DNA of 64,000 bases from Panopea generosa (lineage: Eukaryota; Mollusca; Bivalvia; Adapedonta; Hiatellidae). Shown here piece after piece: positions 57,401 to 64,000 of the stretch (position 1 is its first letter; every line of letters starts with the position of its first letter). Position numbers and translations under genes: made by a program. A model generated the notes under the pieces. The model did not search any database. It saw only the letters and a list, made by a program, of their open reading frames with translations, and was not told the origin of the DNA. The stretch lies in the NCBI GenBank assembly GCA_029582155.1, contig CM055909.1:19422798-19486797 (forward strand), written 5' to 3'.

Positions 57401-60400
57401 ATTAAATTACAAATATACCAGGTGTTTGAAATTGGAACGTGATACATATATTCCTTTTTGGTCATTTTAAATTGCTCTTCAGTAAATATTTTATCTATTG
57501 TTATGTATATTATTAAGTTGATTGGCATATTACAGTGCATTGAACACATGAGGTGCATGTTGCATTTAGTTATTATCAAAGAGAGAGTACACAACCCGTT
57601 TAATACGTACGCACGTGTGTGTCAATGGTCATCCTCTGATATAAACAGAATAAGTCGAGACTTGAAAAGTATCATATGCTATATTGGTTATTTAGATAAT
57701 TTTCTACGTTTTATCATTACATGTGCAATTGCCATATACATAGAAGTTGAAATAAATTTACTATTGTTTTAAAGGAGACGGGTTTGAGGGAGCTATATCA
57801 CAACTAAATATCTGGAAAAATGCAGTATCTTCCTATCCTCCAATACACGCAAAGTGTGTTGGACAACATAATGGAGATCTACTGGCTTGGCAAAGTTTCG
57901 GGGAAGCAAATATTAGCGGTGCCTATGTTCATATGCCGAGTCAATGTGACGGTAAGCTTATTAAGTAGTATTTATAACACTTTATATAGCAAAAATGTTG
58001 TTATGGTATAACATAGCCTTAGTCTAAACGTGTATATAAAATTATCACAGTGACAGCAATACAAATAATTTAAAAGACTCTAATTGATGATGTTTGATTT
58101 AAAGTAAAACATATAAACAACTGTAGACTTTATAATAGGAAAATAAATAAATAAAAAGGTATATGGATAATCTAAATTTATATTAAATAAATAAAAAAGA
58201 TACATAAATAAATATGTATATGGATAGTCTAAATATATAAATGAATGAATGAATCTAAATGCTCAAGTGATAAAAAATAAATAAATAGATACATACATTT
58301 CTTCGATATAGAGAGATTAATCCCAATAAATATATAAGAAGGAAAATCTATGTTTTGATGTTTATATATACAGGTGTCTGTTTGTAACAATTGTGTGTGT
58401 TAACACATGTGTTTACATCTTGTTGACTCTTTAAAAATTTTAACTGCGAACTCAATTATATGTGCGGCGCATTCAATAATATTGTTGCAAGTATAGTTAA
58501 GTTTGTAAGTAGTTCTGAATTATTGAACTAAAAAACTTCACAAACTATTTCTAACTTATGACTTTTAAAATAACTTATTCAAATCATGCAAAACAAATAG
58601 TGTAGTAGTATCTTAATATAGCATACCAATTCAATTATTTATAACGTTTCTAACTTTAGATTTTGACAACTGTGTTTCTTCCCCATGTTTTCACGGAAAC
58701 TGTTCAGATGAGCTTCACGGATTCCAGTGTAGTTGTGATGCTGGATACACAGGGCGTCAGTGTGAAAGTAATGTAGATGATTGCGAGGTGAACATATGTA
58801 TCAACAATTCCACATGCATCGATGGTGTTTCTAACTACACGTGCATGTGCCCTGATAATTATACAGGACAGTTTTGTGAAGTCGAGTTGGGTTAGTGTCG
58901 TTAATACATAGCTGTGTGATATAATGATGCATTTGTACTGTATCTGCTTTTATAAGAGTGATAAACTATAATGTGATATGTACCTTGACCCCAGTATACT
59001 TAACAACTCACAATTGCTTATAGGGAGTATATTGGCATCTAGCTCTCAACATTATGTCGTAAATAAATGTTACCAGTACAAAGATATACATATAACCTAC
59101 GCATATGGGTATTAAACGTATATACTTGTACTTAAAGTCTCAATTTGTAGTTTTCATCTGAAGGGTTAACTTACCGTTTGCGACGCAATGTATTGTCCAC
59201 TATCAGTTTTATATATTATTAACGTTAACGTTTAACATTTACGATAGAGTCCCATTTCTAAAATACTTTTTAGTTGATGGTCAATGGAGTGAGTGGGGCA
59301 ACTGGTCGGAATGTTCAACAACATGTGGTGACGGTGAAAACAGACGTATACGTTTATGTAACAATCCTACCCCGGATAACGGCGGAGAGAACTGTGTCGG
59401 AAGTGACGTAGACGTCAAGGATTGCAATAATAAAGAATGTCCTGGTATAATCAAAGTTTTAGATATGAATATACTGAGTTAAATGTAAATAAAGGTACAA
59501 TTGAACCAAATATTTGTAAAGCATCTAATAACAACATCGCATGGTCTAGTGGTAGAGCATCGAACCCAAGACCGGAGAGTCGTGGATACGATCCACATGG
59601 CTATGTGCGGTGGTGTCTTTTAGCAAGACACATTTTTCCGTATATGCTTAGTACTGGCTCTACCCTGGAAGACATCGAGCGTGATTGTAAGATGTAACAA
59701 CTTTTTTCACAATCGAAGTAAAATATGTAAGTTTAAACTAAAACAACACCCATTTCTATATTACATTATGTAAATGTGATGAATCTCTTAGTAGAACCAT
59801 AGTCTTTCCGTATACAACTTAAAAACGGTTTCTCACATAAATATTGTGGAGCGAGCGGGACTCAAACCTACAACATTAGCGGTGATGGTGCTCTAGATCC
59901 CTCGGCCACGGAGGATGCTAGCAATGTGCTTTTTGTACAAATATTCATATATCGTATTCATATATTTACATTACATGGTAATAAGAAAGTTGTCTCCAAC
60001 CACATCTTCTAAAAAAACACACAGTGTAAAAAATTATTTGGTTTAAAATATGCAGTCTCTAAAAGTCTAACAGAAGTGTTTCTTTCCTCATGTAAGTGTG
60101 TATTTCAGTATACGAGTATGTGTCGTTTACTCTTAGATTATCTATTTTAGTTTGTGCTGAAATATATCCACCAGACAACGGAACTTTGAACTGTGTAAAC
60201 GACACAGATTCAATCAACTGTACCATAGCATGTAACGATGGTTTTGACTTTGATAGAGAACCTCTTCCGGCGTATTTCTGTGGTCCAGATACATTCAATG
60301 AATGGAATTTCCAAACTGTTGACAATTCAGAACGGCGACTACCGAAATGTACAGGTAATCTGTTAATTACTATTTAAAGATGAAGATTGTAAGATTTCTT

Positions 60401-63400
60401 GTGAAATGGTTTTACAATGATGATAATGCGCCATAGACGATTGTTTCTATGCAAATGCACGTGACTTGCTTCTAAATAGGGAAACACCCAAGTTTAAACA
60501 TATACTCGTAAAACGAATGTTTAAAGCCCCCAATAAACGTTCGAATAACCTTCTTCAAAACAAAATGAATTTAATGTGTTTGTAATACTGTTAAAACAAT
60601 TCTTTAGATTGCTTTATGTCAAATAAAGAATCTAAATAGAAATGGGTATTTTTTAAAGTAGTGGTCTGCTTAATTAATCTTTATTTTTTTACATTTTTTT
60701 ACCCTGCAAATGCTCGAGCTTTTTTTCGAAGCTTTTTTACGTGCAGATATTTTCTGCCGAACATTTTTATCGGAAAGAGGCGATCATTGATTAATTATTG
60801 AAAATATTGCATGTTATTAATTTATTAACGTGGCCGTATATCCATAATTACTATGAACTGGCAGAGTAAAAACAGGCTTAAATAATAACTCAGTGAAAAC
60901 AGTCCTTCCAGAAATTTAACGAACCTTTTAATCATTGACAATTAATATTTTATTGATATGATTAAAGACAATCAATGGACATTACGGACTATACATGCAT
61001 CAATTTGTTAAAATTATAATTTTATCAGATTGTCGTATATAAAATTTTATATCCGTATTTATAATAATAACATTGCACTGCGCCATATATATGCTCAATT
61101 GCAGAAATACAAGTTCCAGAGAAAATAACGGTTCATTATACAGCACGATATCAAAACTTATATTGCATTAACAGCGACATGAAGTCTGAGGCAGAGGACA
61201 ACATTAATGCCCAAGTTAAGAACGTTGTTGCCCAGCTGCCATGTATAGCAAAGGAGACATGCACTCTTGACCATTTACAAATATCAAACTGCGATGTATC
61301 TAAACGTAAACGTCGTGCAGTTGATACTGTGGCATTCACGGTGTCAATTTCTAGTCAGCCACATAACGGTAAAGTGGAATTTCAACATTTGTTAATTTCA
61401 TCGACTTGTCACAGCTACATGCTGTATAGCGTCACTTTTAACAACTATTCTTTGATATCACAACGTTGTCTGCTTCATTGTTAGTGCTGTCTCATTGTAG
61501 TTTCGCACCACGAGATGAGCGCCATGGGGCATGGCGTTTAGAACTACTTTCATGCGTTTGGTATAGTTCGGTCGGGAGTCGAGCCCAACGACCTGCTGTA
61601 TACGAGGTGCACAATCTACCATTAGTCTATCGTTAGTTATCTGTCATATTATTTTCAATTTTGTTGTCCAATTACCTAGTGCTATGTTTGATTTTAGCAG
61701 ACAAATCAAGAAGGAAATTTATTTTGACCCTAATGTCATTGTATCAGAGGAATATAAACATGTTGTTATATACTTAATCTTTTTTTTAAACTTAAGAAAA
61801 AAATCCTAAATGTAACTAAAAAGGTTAATTAAAATCTCCATTCATATTACAGATAACGACACAGATAGTCTGGATGGAATTCAGAATGCGTTTACACAAA
61901 TACAAGGTGCCGCTGACAATGGTGAATTTACAGTGGATGTTCTAGATGACGACTATGAACTTAAGAGTAATGCGACGTCCGTGTCTGGTGATATAAAATG
62001 TGGACCTGGCACAACGAGGGTCAAATTTTATTGCAGTAAATAAAATCTACTTTATTTTAGTATAATCTAAAAACATATTCGTAATCTGGGGTCACACACA
62101 TATATATATTTAAAATAAAATATAGATATCATAACTAATACGGACAGAGCACGACTTCAGGTAATACACATCAGGTCGATTTTTATTAAAAAACGTCTGA
62201 TTATATAAATTATCAATACTATACTAGTATGCATTCGTCGTCATCTTAGATCGTGTTAAAGTGTTAGACCAACATTAATTGATTGATTGAATATTTAGCG
62301 TCATTTTTATGCCATCGAGGGCTAACAGACGATCAGTTAACCTAACCACTGTTTCCTGGGATTCTGAAAGGTTAACCAGTACTAGAGAACACCCTATCTC
62401 CGCAAGTAAATGATAACTTTCCCACTTGAATCAGCGCTGAGTCACAAATGATAATGAGACACAATGTCGTATATCAATCATTACGGAGACTGTTGACAAA
62501 GTGATAGTTCCAACATAACAGTGCTTTCAAACAGTTCCAAATACATCAATATTGCTATTCAAATCACAAAATGCACATTTAAATATTTTTGAATAAGAAG
62601 GTATTAAGGAGTATTATCACCGCCTTTATGCTACCCCACTGAAGCATTTCCGGTTTCCTGTCATTACCTATTTCCAATGTAGGTATGCTGTGTCTTGTAC
62701 GTTTAAAATGGGAGATCAGACGAGAGCCAGACGCTAGATAAGTCATAATATAACAAAGCTTCTTATGAACCGGATAATTTGAGAACACTTTACCAAAATA
62801 GGACGTAAAATGCGAAATAAAACTAGCGAAATGAAATTTAATATCGAAACGGATTGCCCAAATCGCCAATTTATGTTTGTCTTGGCGGAATAGAATATTA
62901 TGTATTCATATTTTGGTCGTATTGTTGTTTCCGGGTAGTTTTGACTTATATAATAGAATAAGTTGCCCTTTATTTATGTGACGCATATGTCATATTATAA
63001 TGGAAATAGATGAAAATTTTTTAGAATAATGTGTAATGAGTAAGGTTTAAAGAACTTATTGTGTTTGTGAAATATTCTAGTTCCATGTGGATACGGCTCA
63101 TATTTATATGTATAATATTCTAGTTCCATGTTGATACGGCTCGTTTTTATATGTATACTTTTCTAGTTCCATGTGGATACGGCTCATATCTTTATGTATA
63201 ATATTCTAGTTCCGTGTGGATACGGCTCATATCTATATTTGTAATATTCTAGTTCCATGTGGGTACGGCTCGTATATTTATGTGTAATATTCTAATTCCA
63301 TGTGGATACGGCTCGTATATTTATGTGTAATATTCTAATTCCATGTAGGTACGGCTAGTATCTTTATGTGTAATATTCTAGTTCCATGTGGATACGGCTC

Positions 63401-64000
63401 GTATCTCTATGTGTAATATTCTAATTCCATGTAGGTACGGCTCGTATATTTATGTGTAATATTCTAGTTCCATGTGGATACGATAACATTCTAGTTCCAT
63501 GTGGATACGGCTCATATTTATATGTATACTATTCTAGTTCCATGTGGATACGGCTCATATTTATATGTATAATAGTCTAGTACCATGTGCATACGGCTCA
63601 TATCTATATGTATGATATTTTAGTTCCATGTGGATACGGCTCGTATCTATATGACGACTATTGTAAGTCATGTGACTTCGGAGCTTACCAAGACATTGAA
63701 GGACAATCCAGTTGTAAATATTGTCCCGACGGAAAGACAACTACTGGCGTAGGCTCAACTAACATCGCCGACTGCTCAGGTAAATATACTAGAGTGGTGT
63801 CTGATCTACACGGATTTTTTAAACTATACTTAATCCGTAAATACGTATATAAAACAAAATAATGTAATTAAATTGTCCAAATAACAGCCAACATAAATAA
63901 AAACCAAGACGTAAAATCATCAACATTTTGAGTTTGGGACTCAGACTCAAAATTATAAAATTATTTTAAGATTTAAATTACATCTTAAAACAAGCGACTT
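37918..64000 (+). CDS. Gene C: SVEP1-like sushi/HYR/EGF/TSP1/pentraxin protein, paralogue of gene A (23 exons, 3' end outside window)
   Basis: The 23 exons found total 4249 nt (1416 codons plus one base), all junctions in frame, the last ending at 63779. Approximate residues: signal peptide 1-18; N-terminal Cys module 21-80; furin/amphipathic module 81-136; HYR 137-220; CCP 221-282 and 283-344; HYR 345-429; CCP 430-495 and 496-559; furin module 560-719; GCC2/GCC3 720-773 and 774-827; pentraxin-like 828-1013; two EGF 1014-1090; TSP1 1091-1147; CCP 1148-1215; second furin module 1216-1364; GCC2/GCC3 1365-1416. This is gene A's order exon for exon. Seven later exons have exactly the same lengths (162, 162, 231, 171, 204, 156 bp and phases alike), apart from one extra intron in the furin module. 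A linker and a membrane-anchor exon are expected beyond 64000. Intron 8 starts with GC rather than GT. Confidence 0.88.
38235..38415 (+). CDS. Gene C exon 2: N-terminal cysteine module
   Basis: The exon encodes [20 protein letters not shown], then [20 protein letters not shown], then VRCVDSQW. Its four cysteines correspond to those of gene A exon 2. It enters in phase 0 and leaves in phase 1 (ACAG|gttgag). Confidence 0.82.
38629..39050 (+). mobile_element. SINE family 3 interrupted by a MITE (gene C intron 2)
   Basis: A tRNA-like head (ttacattggatagaatgttg...cagattcgagttc) and a body with cagtactggttctacccaga run to 38780. The tail (cctgagcttacttcacaatt, gagctaa) resumes at 39019 after a MITE. 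The uninterrupted tail at 29160-29245 shows what the empty site looks like. Confidence 0.7.
38781..39018. mobile_element. MITE-like element, copy 2, nested in SINE
   Basis: Terminal inverted repeats of about 40 bp: tattcacaaaccattcttga...agacttgagctt at the left, and aagtccaagtttaagaatat...ggttggtgaata at the right. TA occurs at both edges. It is related to 7751-7990. Confidence 0.8.
39188..39355 (+). CDS. Gene C exon 3: furin site followed by amphipathic cationic segment
   Basis: The exon encodes [14 protein letters not shown] and then [20 protein letters not shown], followed by [14 protein letters not shown] and a proline-rich end (GPPP). RFRRKR|S is a textbook furin-type site. The segment after it is amphipathic, with spaced Lys/Arg on one face and aromatic or aliphatic residues on the other, and is followed by a C-x6-C pair. 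Gene A has a glycine-rich hydrophobic segment in the same place. Phases are 1-1. Confidence 0.82.
40305..40434 (+). CDS. Gene C exon 4: first half of HYR domain 1
   Basis: The exon encodes [20 protein letters not shown] followed by [18 protein letters not shown], with the HYR C-P and W-x-x-P...D motifs. Acceptor is ttgcag|AT (phase 1) and donor is ATAAC|gtatgt (phase 2), the same split as in gene A. The next intron carries a long ACT-type microsatellite. Confidence 0.87.
40680..41255. repeat. ACT/CTA trinucleotide microsatellite in gene C intron 4
   Basis: Over 500 bp of act-type triplets with scattered aca and att interruptions. The two halves are themselves similar (gctataaccactaatattta occurs twice). 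The Thr-rich and Val-rich frames are repeat translations, not genes. Confidence 0.95.
41379..41500 (+). CDS. Gene C exon 5: second half of HYR domain 1
   Basis: The exon encodes [38 protein letters not shown] and AK, the C-terminal half of a HYR domain (G-x-H-x-V-x-Y-x-A-x-D...C-x-V-x-V). It enters in phase 2 and leaves in phase 1 (AAAG|gtaaac). Confidence 0.9.
41938..42118 (-). mobile_element. tRNA-derived SINE, family 1 (gene C intron 5)
   Basis: On the minus strand: ccgtggccgattggtcaaaa, atgttctagtctcgctcgct and gtggttctaatcagattcat. The A and B boxes are decayed relative to the 31910 copy. Confidence 0.8.
42119..43502. other. Gene C intron 5 remainder, nothing recognised
   Basis: AT-rich intronic sequence without repeats I could match elsewhere in the window or any supported exon. 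Confidence 0.4.
43503..43688 (+). CDS. Gene C exon 6: sushi/CCP domain 1
   Basis: Complete CCP of 62 residues: [50 protein letters not shown]. Borders are ttttag|TG and AAAC|gtaagt, phase 1-1. Confidence 0.92.
44142..44327 (+). CDS. Gene C exon 7: sushi/CCP domain 2
   Basis: Complete CCP of 62 residues: [48 protein letters not shown]. Borders are tttaag|CA and ATCG|gtaagg, phase 1-1. Confidence 0.92.
44740..44795 (-). repeat. tRNA-like B-box fragment (gene C intron 7)
   Basis: The minus strand reads gatccgggttcgaatcaccc followed by gggcggcaag. This is a B box with an acceptor-like 3' strand, but no complete cloverleaf, so it is a SINE or tRNA remnant. Confidence 0.45.
44967..45221 (+). CDS. 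Gene C exon 8: HYR domain 2 (GC donor)
   Basis: HYR domain of 85 residues: [56 protein letters not shown] followed by RFNIVVR. The only donor that fits the phase-1 acceptor at 47117 is AGAG|gcaagt, a GC donor with otherwise full consensus. The GT five bases downstream is out of phase. Confidence 0.9.
45484..46110. repeat. Hairpin-ended tandem repeat in gene C intron 8
   Basis: A SINE family 1 scrap (45484-45520) is followed by a hairpin (taaccaggtttt...aaaacctggtta, 45527-45558) and then about 3.5 units of roughly 155 bp with ccgtttccgttcaataact, caagttcgataaccagccaa and gagttatggccctttaatta. Confidence 0.8.
46111..47116. other. Rest of gene C intron 8
   Basis: At 46780-46925 there is a repeat-like segment with caaacctgtgctaaagacca and cgagagaccacctgtcaaca, a pattern that recurs internally. 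I see nothing else. Confidence 0.4.
47117..47314 (+). CDS. Gene C exon 9: sushi/CCP domain 3
   Basis: CCP of 66 residues: [52 protein letters not shown] and TTC. It aligns with gene A CCP 3, which also has an extended loop before its Trp. Borders are tattag|AT and TCAA|gtataa, phase 1-1. Confidence 0.88.
47656..47847 (+). CDS. Gene C exon 10: sushi/CCP domain 4
   Basis: CCP of 64 residues: [54 protein letters not shown]. Borders are accag|GT and AGAG|gtattt, phase 1-1. Confidence 0.9.
47956..48134 (+). CDS. Gene C exon 11: furin module, N-terminal half
   Basis: The exon encodes [39 protein letters not shown] and [14 protein letters not shown]. It corresponds to the first half of gene A exon 11 and to the last exon of gene B. 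It enters in phase 1 and leaves in phase 0 (CAG|gtaatc). Gene A has no intron here. Confidence 0.85.
48135..49631. other. Gene C intron 11, nothing recognised
   Basis: About 1.5 kb of AT-rich intron separates the halves of the furin module. It is absent from gene A. No mobile element boundaries were found. Confidence 0.4.
49632..49932 (+). CDS. Gene C exon 12: furin module, cleavage site and C-terminal half
   Basis: The exon encodes [18 protein letters not shown], then [32 protein letters not shown] and [25 protein letters not shown] is a furin-type site at the same place as SSRRRR|SV in gene A. It enters in phase 0 and leaves in phase 1. A TTAA-flanked element begins 13 bases into the following intron. 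Confidence 0.87.
50722..51418 (+). repeat. Dispersed repeat, multi-unit copy nested in the TTAA element
   Basis: Three to four units of about 150 bp with ggccataactgtgccaaaat, tgttccattgatgatggtga and gaagtttcattcacatccaa. It ends catggcaatagctctccttg...cccggcgagct like the copy at 1925-2232. Confidence 0.8.
51421..51512. repeat. ATC trinucleotide microsatellite
   Basis: atcatcatc runs with interruptions, at the 3' end of the preceding repeat. Met- and Asp-rich frames here are not genes. Confidence 0.95.
52614..53400 (+). other. Unrecognised open frames inside the TTAA element
   Basis: Two consecutive plus-strand frames (52614-52820 and 52889-53122) and one at 53132-53389 have normal-looking amino-acid composition (for example [20 protein letters not shown] and [20 protein letters not shown]). 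I recognise no family. A perfect 20-bp inverted repeat at 53236-53281 interrupts the third. They may be decayed coding sequence of the element. Confidence 0.3.
53236..53281. repeat. Perfect 20-bp hairpin
   Basis: acgtatgtttaacatatgtt and its exact complement are separated by a six-base loop (ggacaa). Confidence 0.95.
54010..54171 (+). CDS. Gene C exon 13: GCC2/GCC3 Cys-rich repeat 1
   Basis: The exon encodes [38 protein letters not shown] and [14 protein letters not shown]. It is 162 bp, phase 1-1, with acceptor tttcag|TG and donor GAAG|gtaaat. Confidence 0.92.
54172..55425. other. Gene C intron 13, nothing recognised
   Basis: AT-rich intron with no supported exon or repeat family. Confidence 0.4.
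55426..55587 (+). CDS. Gene C exon 14: GCC2/GCC3 Cys-rich repeat 2
   Basis: The exon encodes [36 protein letters not shown] and [14 protein letters not shown]. It is 162 bp, phase 1-1, and too short to stand out as an open reading frame on its own. Confidence 0.9.
55868..56075 (+). CDS. Gene C exon 15: pentraxin/LamG-like domain, part 1
   Basis: The exon encodes [33 protein letters not shown] and [18 protein letters not shown]. The F-x-I-x-F-W strand matches A-F-T-L-S-T-W in gene A. It enters in phase 1 and leaves in phase 2 (AATCA|gtaaga). Confidence 0.85.
56316..56570. repeat. Two-copy 131-bp tandem duplication (gene C intron 15)
   Basis: cagttgttcctcatttaata, agcatgattt and cattttctccatgaac recur in two adjacent units, with a few substitutions. 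Confidence 0.9.
57204..57376 (+). CDS. Gene C exon 16: pentraxin/LamG-like domain, part 2
   Basis: The exon encodes [34 protein letters not shown] and [11 protein letters not shown]-x-I-F-I...A-Y-L-D-G is the pentraxin/LamG core. It enters in phase 2 (gacag|CACC) and leaves in phase 1 (GCAG|gttata). Confidence 0.87.
57775..57951 (+). CDS. Gene C exon 17: pentraxin/LamG-like domain, part 3
   Basis: The exon encodes [20 protein letters not shown], then [17 protein letters not shown], ending HMPSQCD. F-x-G-x-I-x-x-x-x-I-W...S and the later W strand are typical of the C-terminal half of pentraxin domains. Borders are ttaaag|GA and GACG|gtaagc, phase 1-1. Confidence 0.9.
57952..58659. other. Gene C intron 17, AT-rich simple sequence
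   Basis: It contains degenerate AAATAAAT-type runs at about 58140-58300. Nothing else is visible. Confidence 0.45.
58660..58890 (+). CDS. Gene C exon 18: two EGF-like domains
   Basis: EGF 1 is [15 protein letters not shown]...[13 protein letters not shown] 2 is [19 protein letters not shown]...[12 protein letters not shown]. The N-V-D-D-C start of EGF 2 fits a calcium-binding EGF. It is 231 bp, phase 1-1, identical in length to gene A exon 17. Confidence 0.94.
59274..59444 (+). CDS. Gene C exon 19: thrombospondin type 1 domain
   Basis: TSP1 repeat of 57 residues: [30 protein letters not shown] and DCNNKECP. It keeps the Trp ladder and six cysteines. It is 171 bp, phase 1-1, equal in length to gene A exon 18. 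Confidence 0.95.
59537..59730 (+). mobile_element. tRNA-derived SINE, family 3 (gene C intron 19)
   Basis: The head catggtctagtggtagagca is a clear A-box-type sequence, and gtggatacgatccac is a B-box-like one. The body has agtactggctctaccctgga. Tail parts match 29160 and 38629. Confidence 0.75.
59785..59918 (-). mobile_element. tRNA-derived SINE, family 1 (gene C intron 19)
   Basis: On the minus strand: cctccgtggccgagggatct, taggtttgagtcccgctcgc and atggttctactaagagattc. It is adjacent to a family 3 SINE. Confidence 0.8.
60151..60354 (+). CDS. Gene C exon 20: sushi/CCP domain 5
   Basis: CCP-type module of 68 residues: [50 protein letters not shown] and RRLPKCT. It is 204 bp, phase 1-1, matching gene A exon 19 including the P-L-P-x-Y-x-C-G and R-L-P-x-C motifs. 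Confidence 0.9.
60355..61104. other. Gene C intron 20, nothing recognised
   Basis: AT-rich intron; no exon or repeat could be supported. Confidence 0.4.
61105..61368 (+). CDS. Gene C exon 21: second furin-containing module, first part
   Basis: The exon encodes [40 protein letters not shown], then [25 protein letters not shown] is a furin-type site in the same place as RRKR|AA in gene A. The donor is AACG|gtaaag, phase 1. Open sequence continues past it, so read-through to a stop at 61482-61484 is the alternative. Confidence 0.85.
61560..61640 (-). repeat. tRNA-like SINE fragment (gene C intron 21)
   Basis: The minus strand reads actaatggtagattgtgcac (A-box-like) and gttgggctcgactcccgacc (B-box-like). 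No intact cloverleaf is evident. Confidence 0.45.
61853..62035 (+). CDS. Gene C exon 22: second furin-containing module, second part
   Basis: The exon encodes [35 protein letters not shown] and [14 protein letters not shown]. The C-x-P-G-T...C ending parallels VQCPSGTVRLDAFC in gene A. It is 183 bp, phase 1-1, with acceptor ttacag|AT and donor TGCA|gtaaat. Confidence 0.85.
62279..62495 (-). mobile_element. SINE family 2, headless copy (gene C intron 22)
   Basis: It shares gattgattgaatatttagcg, aaccactgtttcctgggat, atctccgcaagtaa and acaatgtcgtatatcaatca with 18521-18778, but it ends before the tRNA-related head. It also carries two small insertions (ttttt and tctgaaaggtt). Confidence 0.85.
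62495..62690. repeat. Dispersed repeat, copy 2
   Basis: gttgacaaagtgatagttcc, aacagtgctttcaaacag and aaatacatcaatattgctat match the copy at 700-1010. Confidence 0.5.
63066..63623 (+). repeat. 43-bp satellite made of the exon 23 splice acceptor and first codons
   Basis: About 13 units of the form tattctag|ttccatgtggatacggctcatatctatatgtgtaa. Each repeats the intron end, AG acceptor and first 10 or so codons (PCGYGSYLY) of gene C exon 23, then diverges where the true exon continues gacgactattg. One unit (about 63471-63493) is truncated to 27 bp. Confidence 0.93.
63624..63779 (+). CDS. Gene C exon 23: GCC2/GCC3 Cys-rich repeat 3 (last exon in window)
   Basis: The exon encodes [36 protein letters not shown] and [14 protein letters not shown]. 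It is 156 bp, phase 1-1, equal in length to gene A exon 22. Its 5' splice-acceptor region and first codons are tandemly repeated about 13 times immediately upstream. The two exons expected next (linker and membrane helix) are not in the window. Confidence 0.88.

Noticed and set aside
59537..59610. Possible tRNA gene on the plus strand
   Set aside because: It is a tRNA-like head only. The sequence continues into a SINE body, and the anticodon and acceptor arms do not form.
61369..61484. Continuation of gene C exon 21 to a stop at 61482-61484
   Set aside because: A phase-1 donor at 61368 joins in frame to an exon with a clear gene A counterpart. Read-through remains only a minor alternative.
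63066..63623. CRISPR-like appearance of regularly spaced repeats
   Set aside because: The unit is fully tandem with no unique spacers, and it derives from the adjacent exon in an animal genome.

Overview
This window is nuclear DNA from an animal, most likely a bivalve mollusc. The DNA is AT-rich. Genes are split into many short exons joined by GT-AG introns, nearly all in phase 1. Introns and flanks are full of tRNA-derived SINEs, MITE-like elements and tandem repeats of the kind common in bivalve genomes. There are no operons, ribosome-binding sites or CRISPR arrays. Species-level assignment is not possible by eye.

The window holds three related genes for large, cysteine-rich, secreted or membrane-anchored mosaic proteins, broadly SVEP1-like (sushi/CCP, HYR, EGF, TSP1 and pentraxin/LamG-type domains, but no von Willebrand A domain seen). 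Gene A is on the minus strand from the ATG at 25856 to about 4200. I could assemble it completely: 24 coding exons, 1524 codons plus stop, every junction in frame. Its order is signal peptide, N-terminal cysteine module, furin site with Gly/Ala-rich hydrophobic segment, HYR, CCP, CCP, HYR, CCP, CCP, furin-containing module, two GCC2/GCC3 (ephrin-receptor-like) Cys-rich repeats, pentraxin-like domain, two EGF, TSP1, CCP, a second furin-containing module, a third GCC2/GCC3 repeat, an acidic linker and a transmembrane helix. Gene C is on the plus strand from 37918 past the window end. It has the same architecture almost exon for exon over 23 exons and 1416 codons; the linker and transmembrane exons should lie beyond 64000. 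Gene B (27660-31366, plus) is a short relative of 420 codons: signal peptide, TSP1 plus Cys-rich, CCP, EGF, HYR, CCP, then half of the furin module before a stop.

Layout: 1-4199 is the 3' flank of gene A, with dispersed repeats. 4200-25856 is gene A. 25857-27659 is the divergent 5' flank shared by A and B. 27660-31366 is gene B. 31367-37917 holds a tandem segmental duplication that copied the last exon of gene B, and a large repeat-cored element just upstream of gene C. 37918-64000 is gene C, whose introns carry a 3.9-kb TTAA-flanked inverted-repeat element, a trinucleotide microsatellite and nested SINE/MITE insertions.

The most interesting signals are: (1) a furin-type cleavage site followed by a short amphipathic or glycine-zipper segment near the N terminus of A and C; (2) three furin-type sites at matching positions in both paralogues, two of them in a duplicated module I cannot name; (3) a satellite of about 13 copies of a 43-bp unit made from the 3' splice site and first codons of the last visible exon of gene C; (4) the segmental duplication of the last exon of gene B. 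All functional statements are inferred from domain content; no searches were run.
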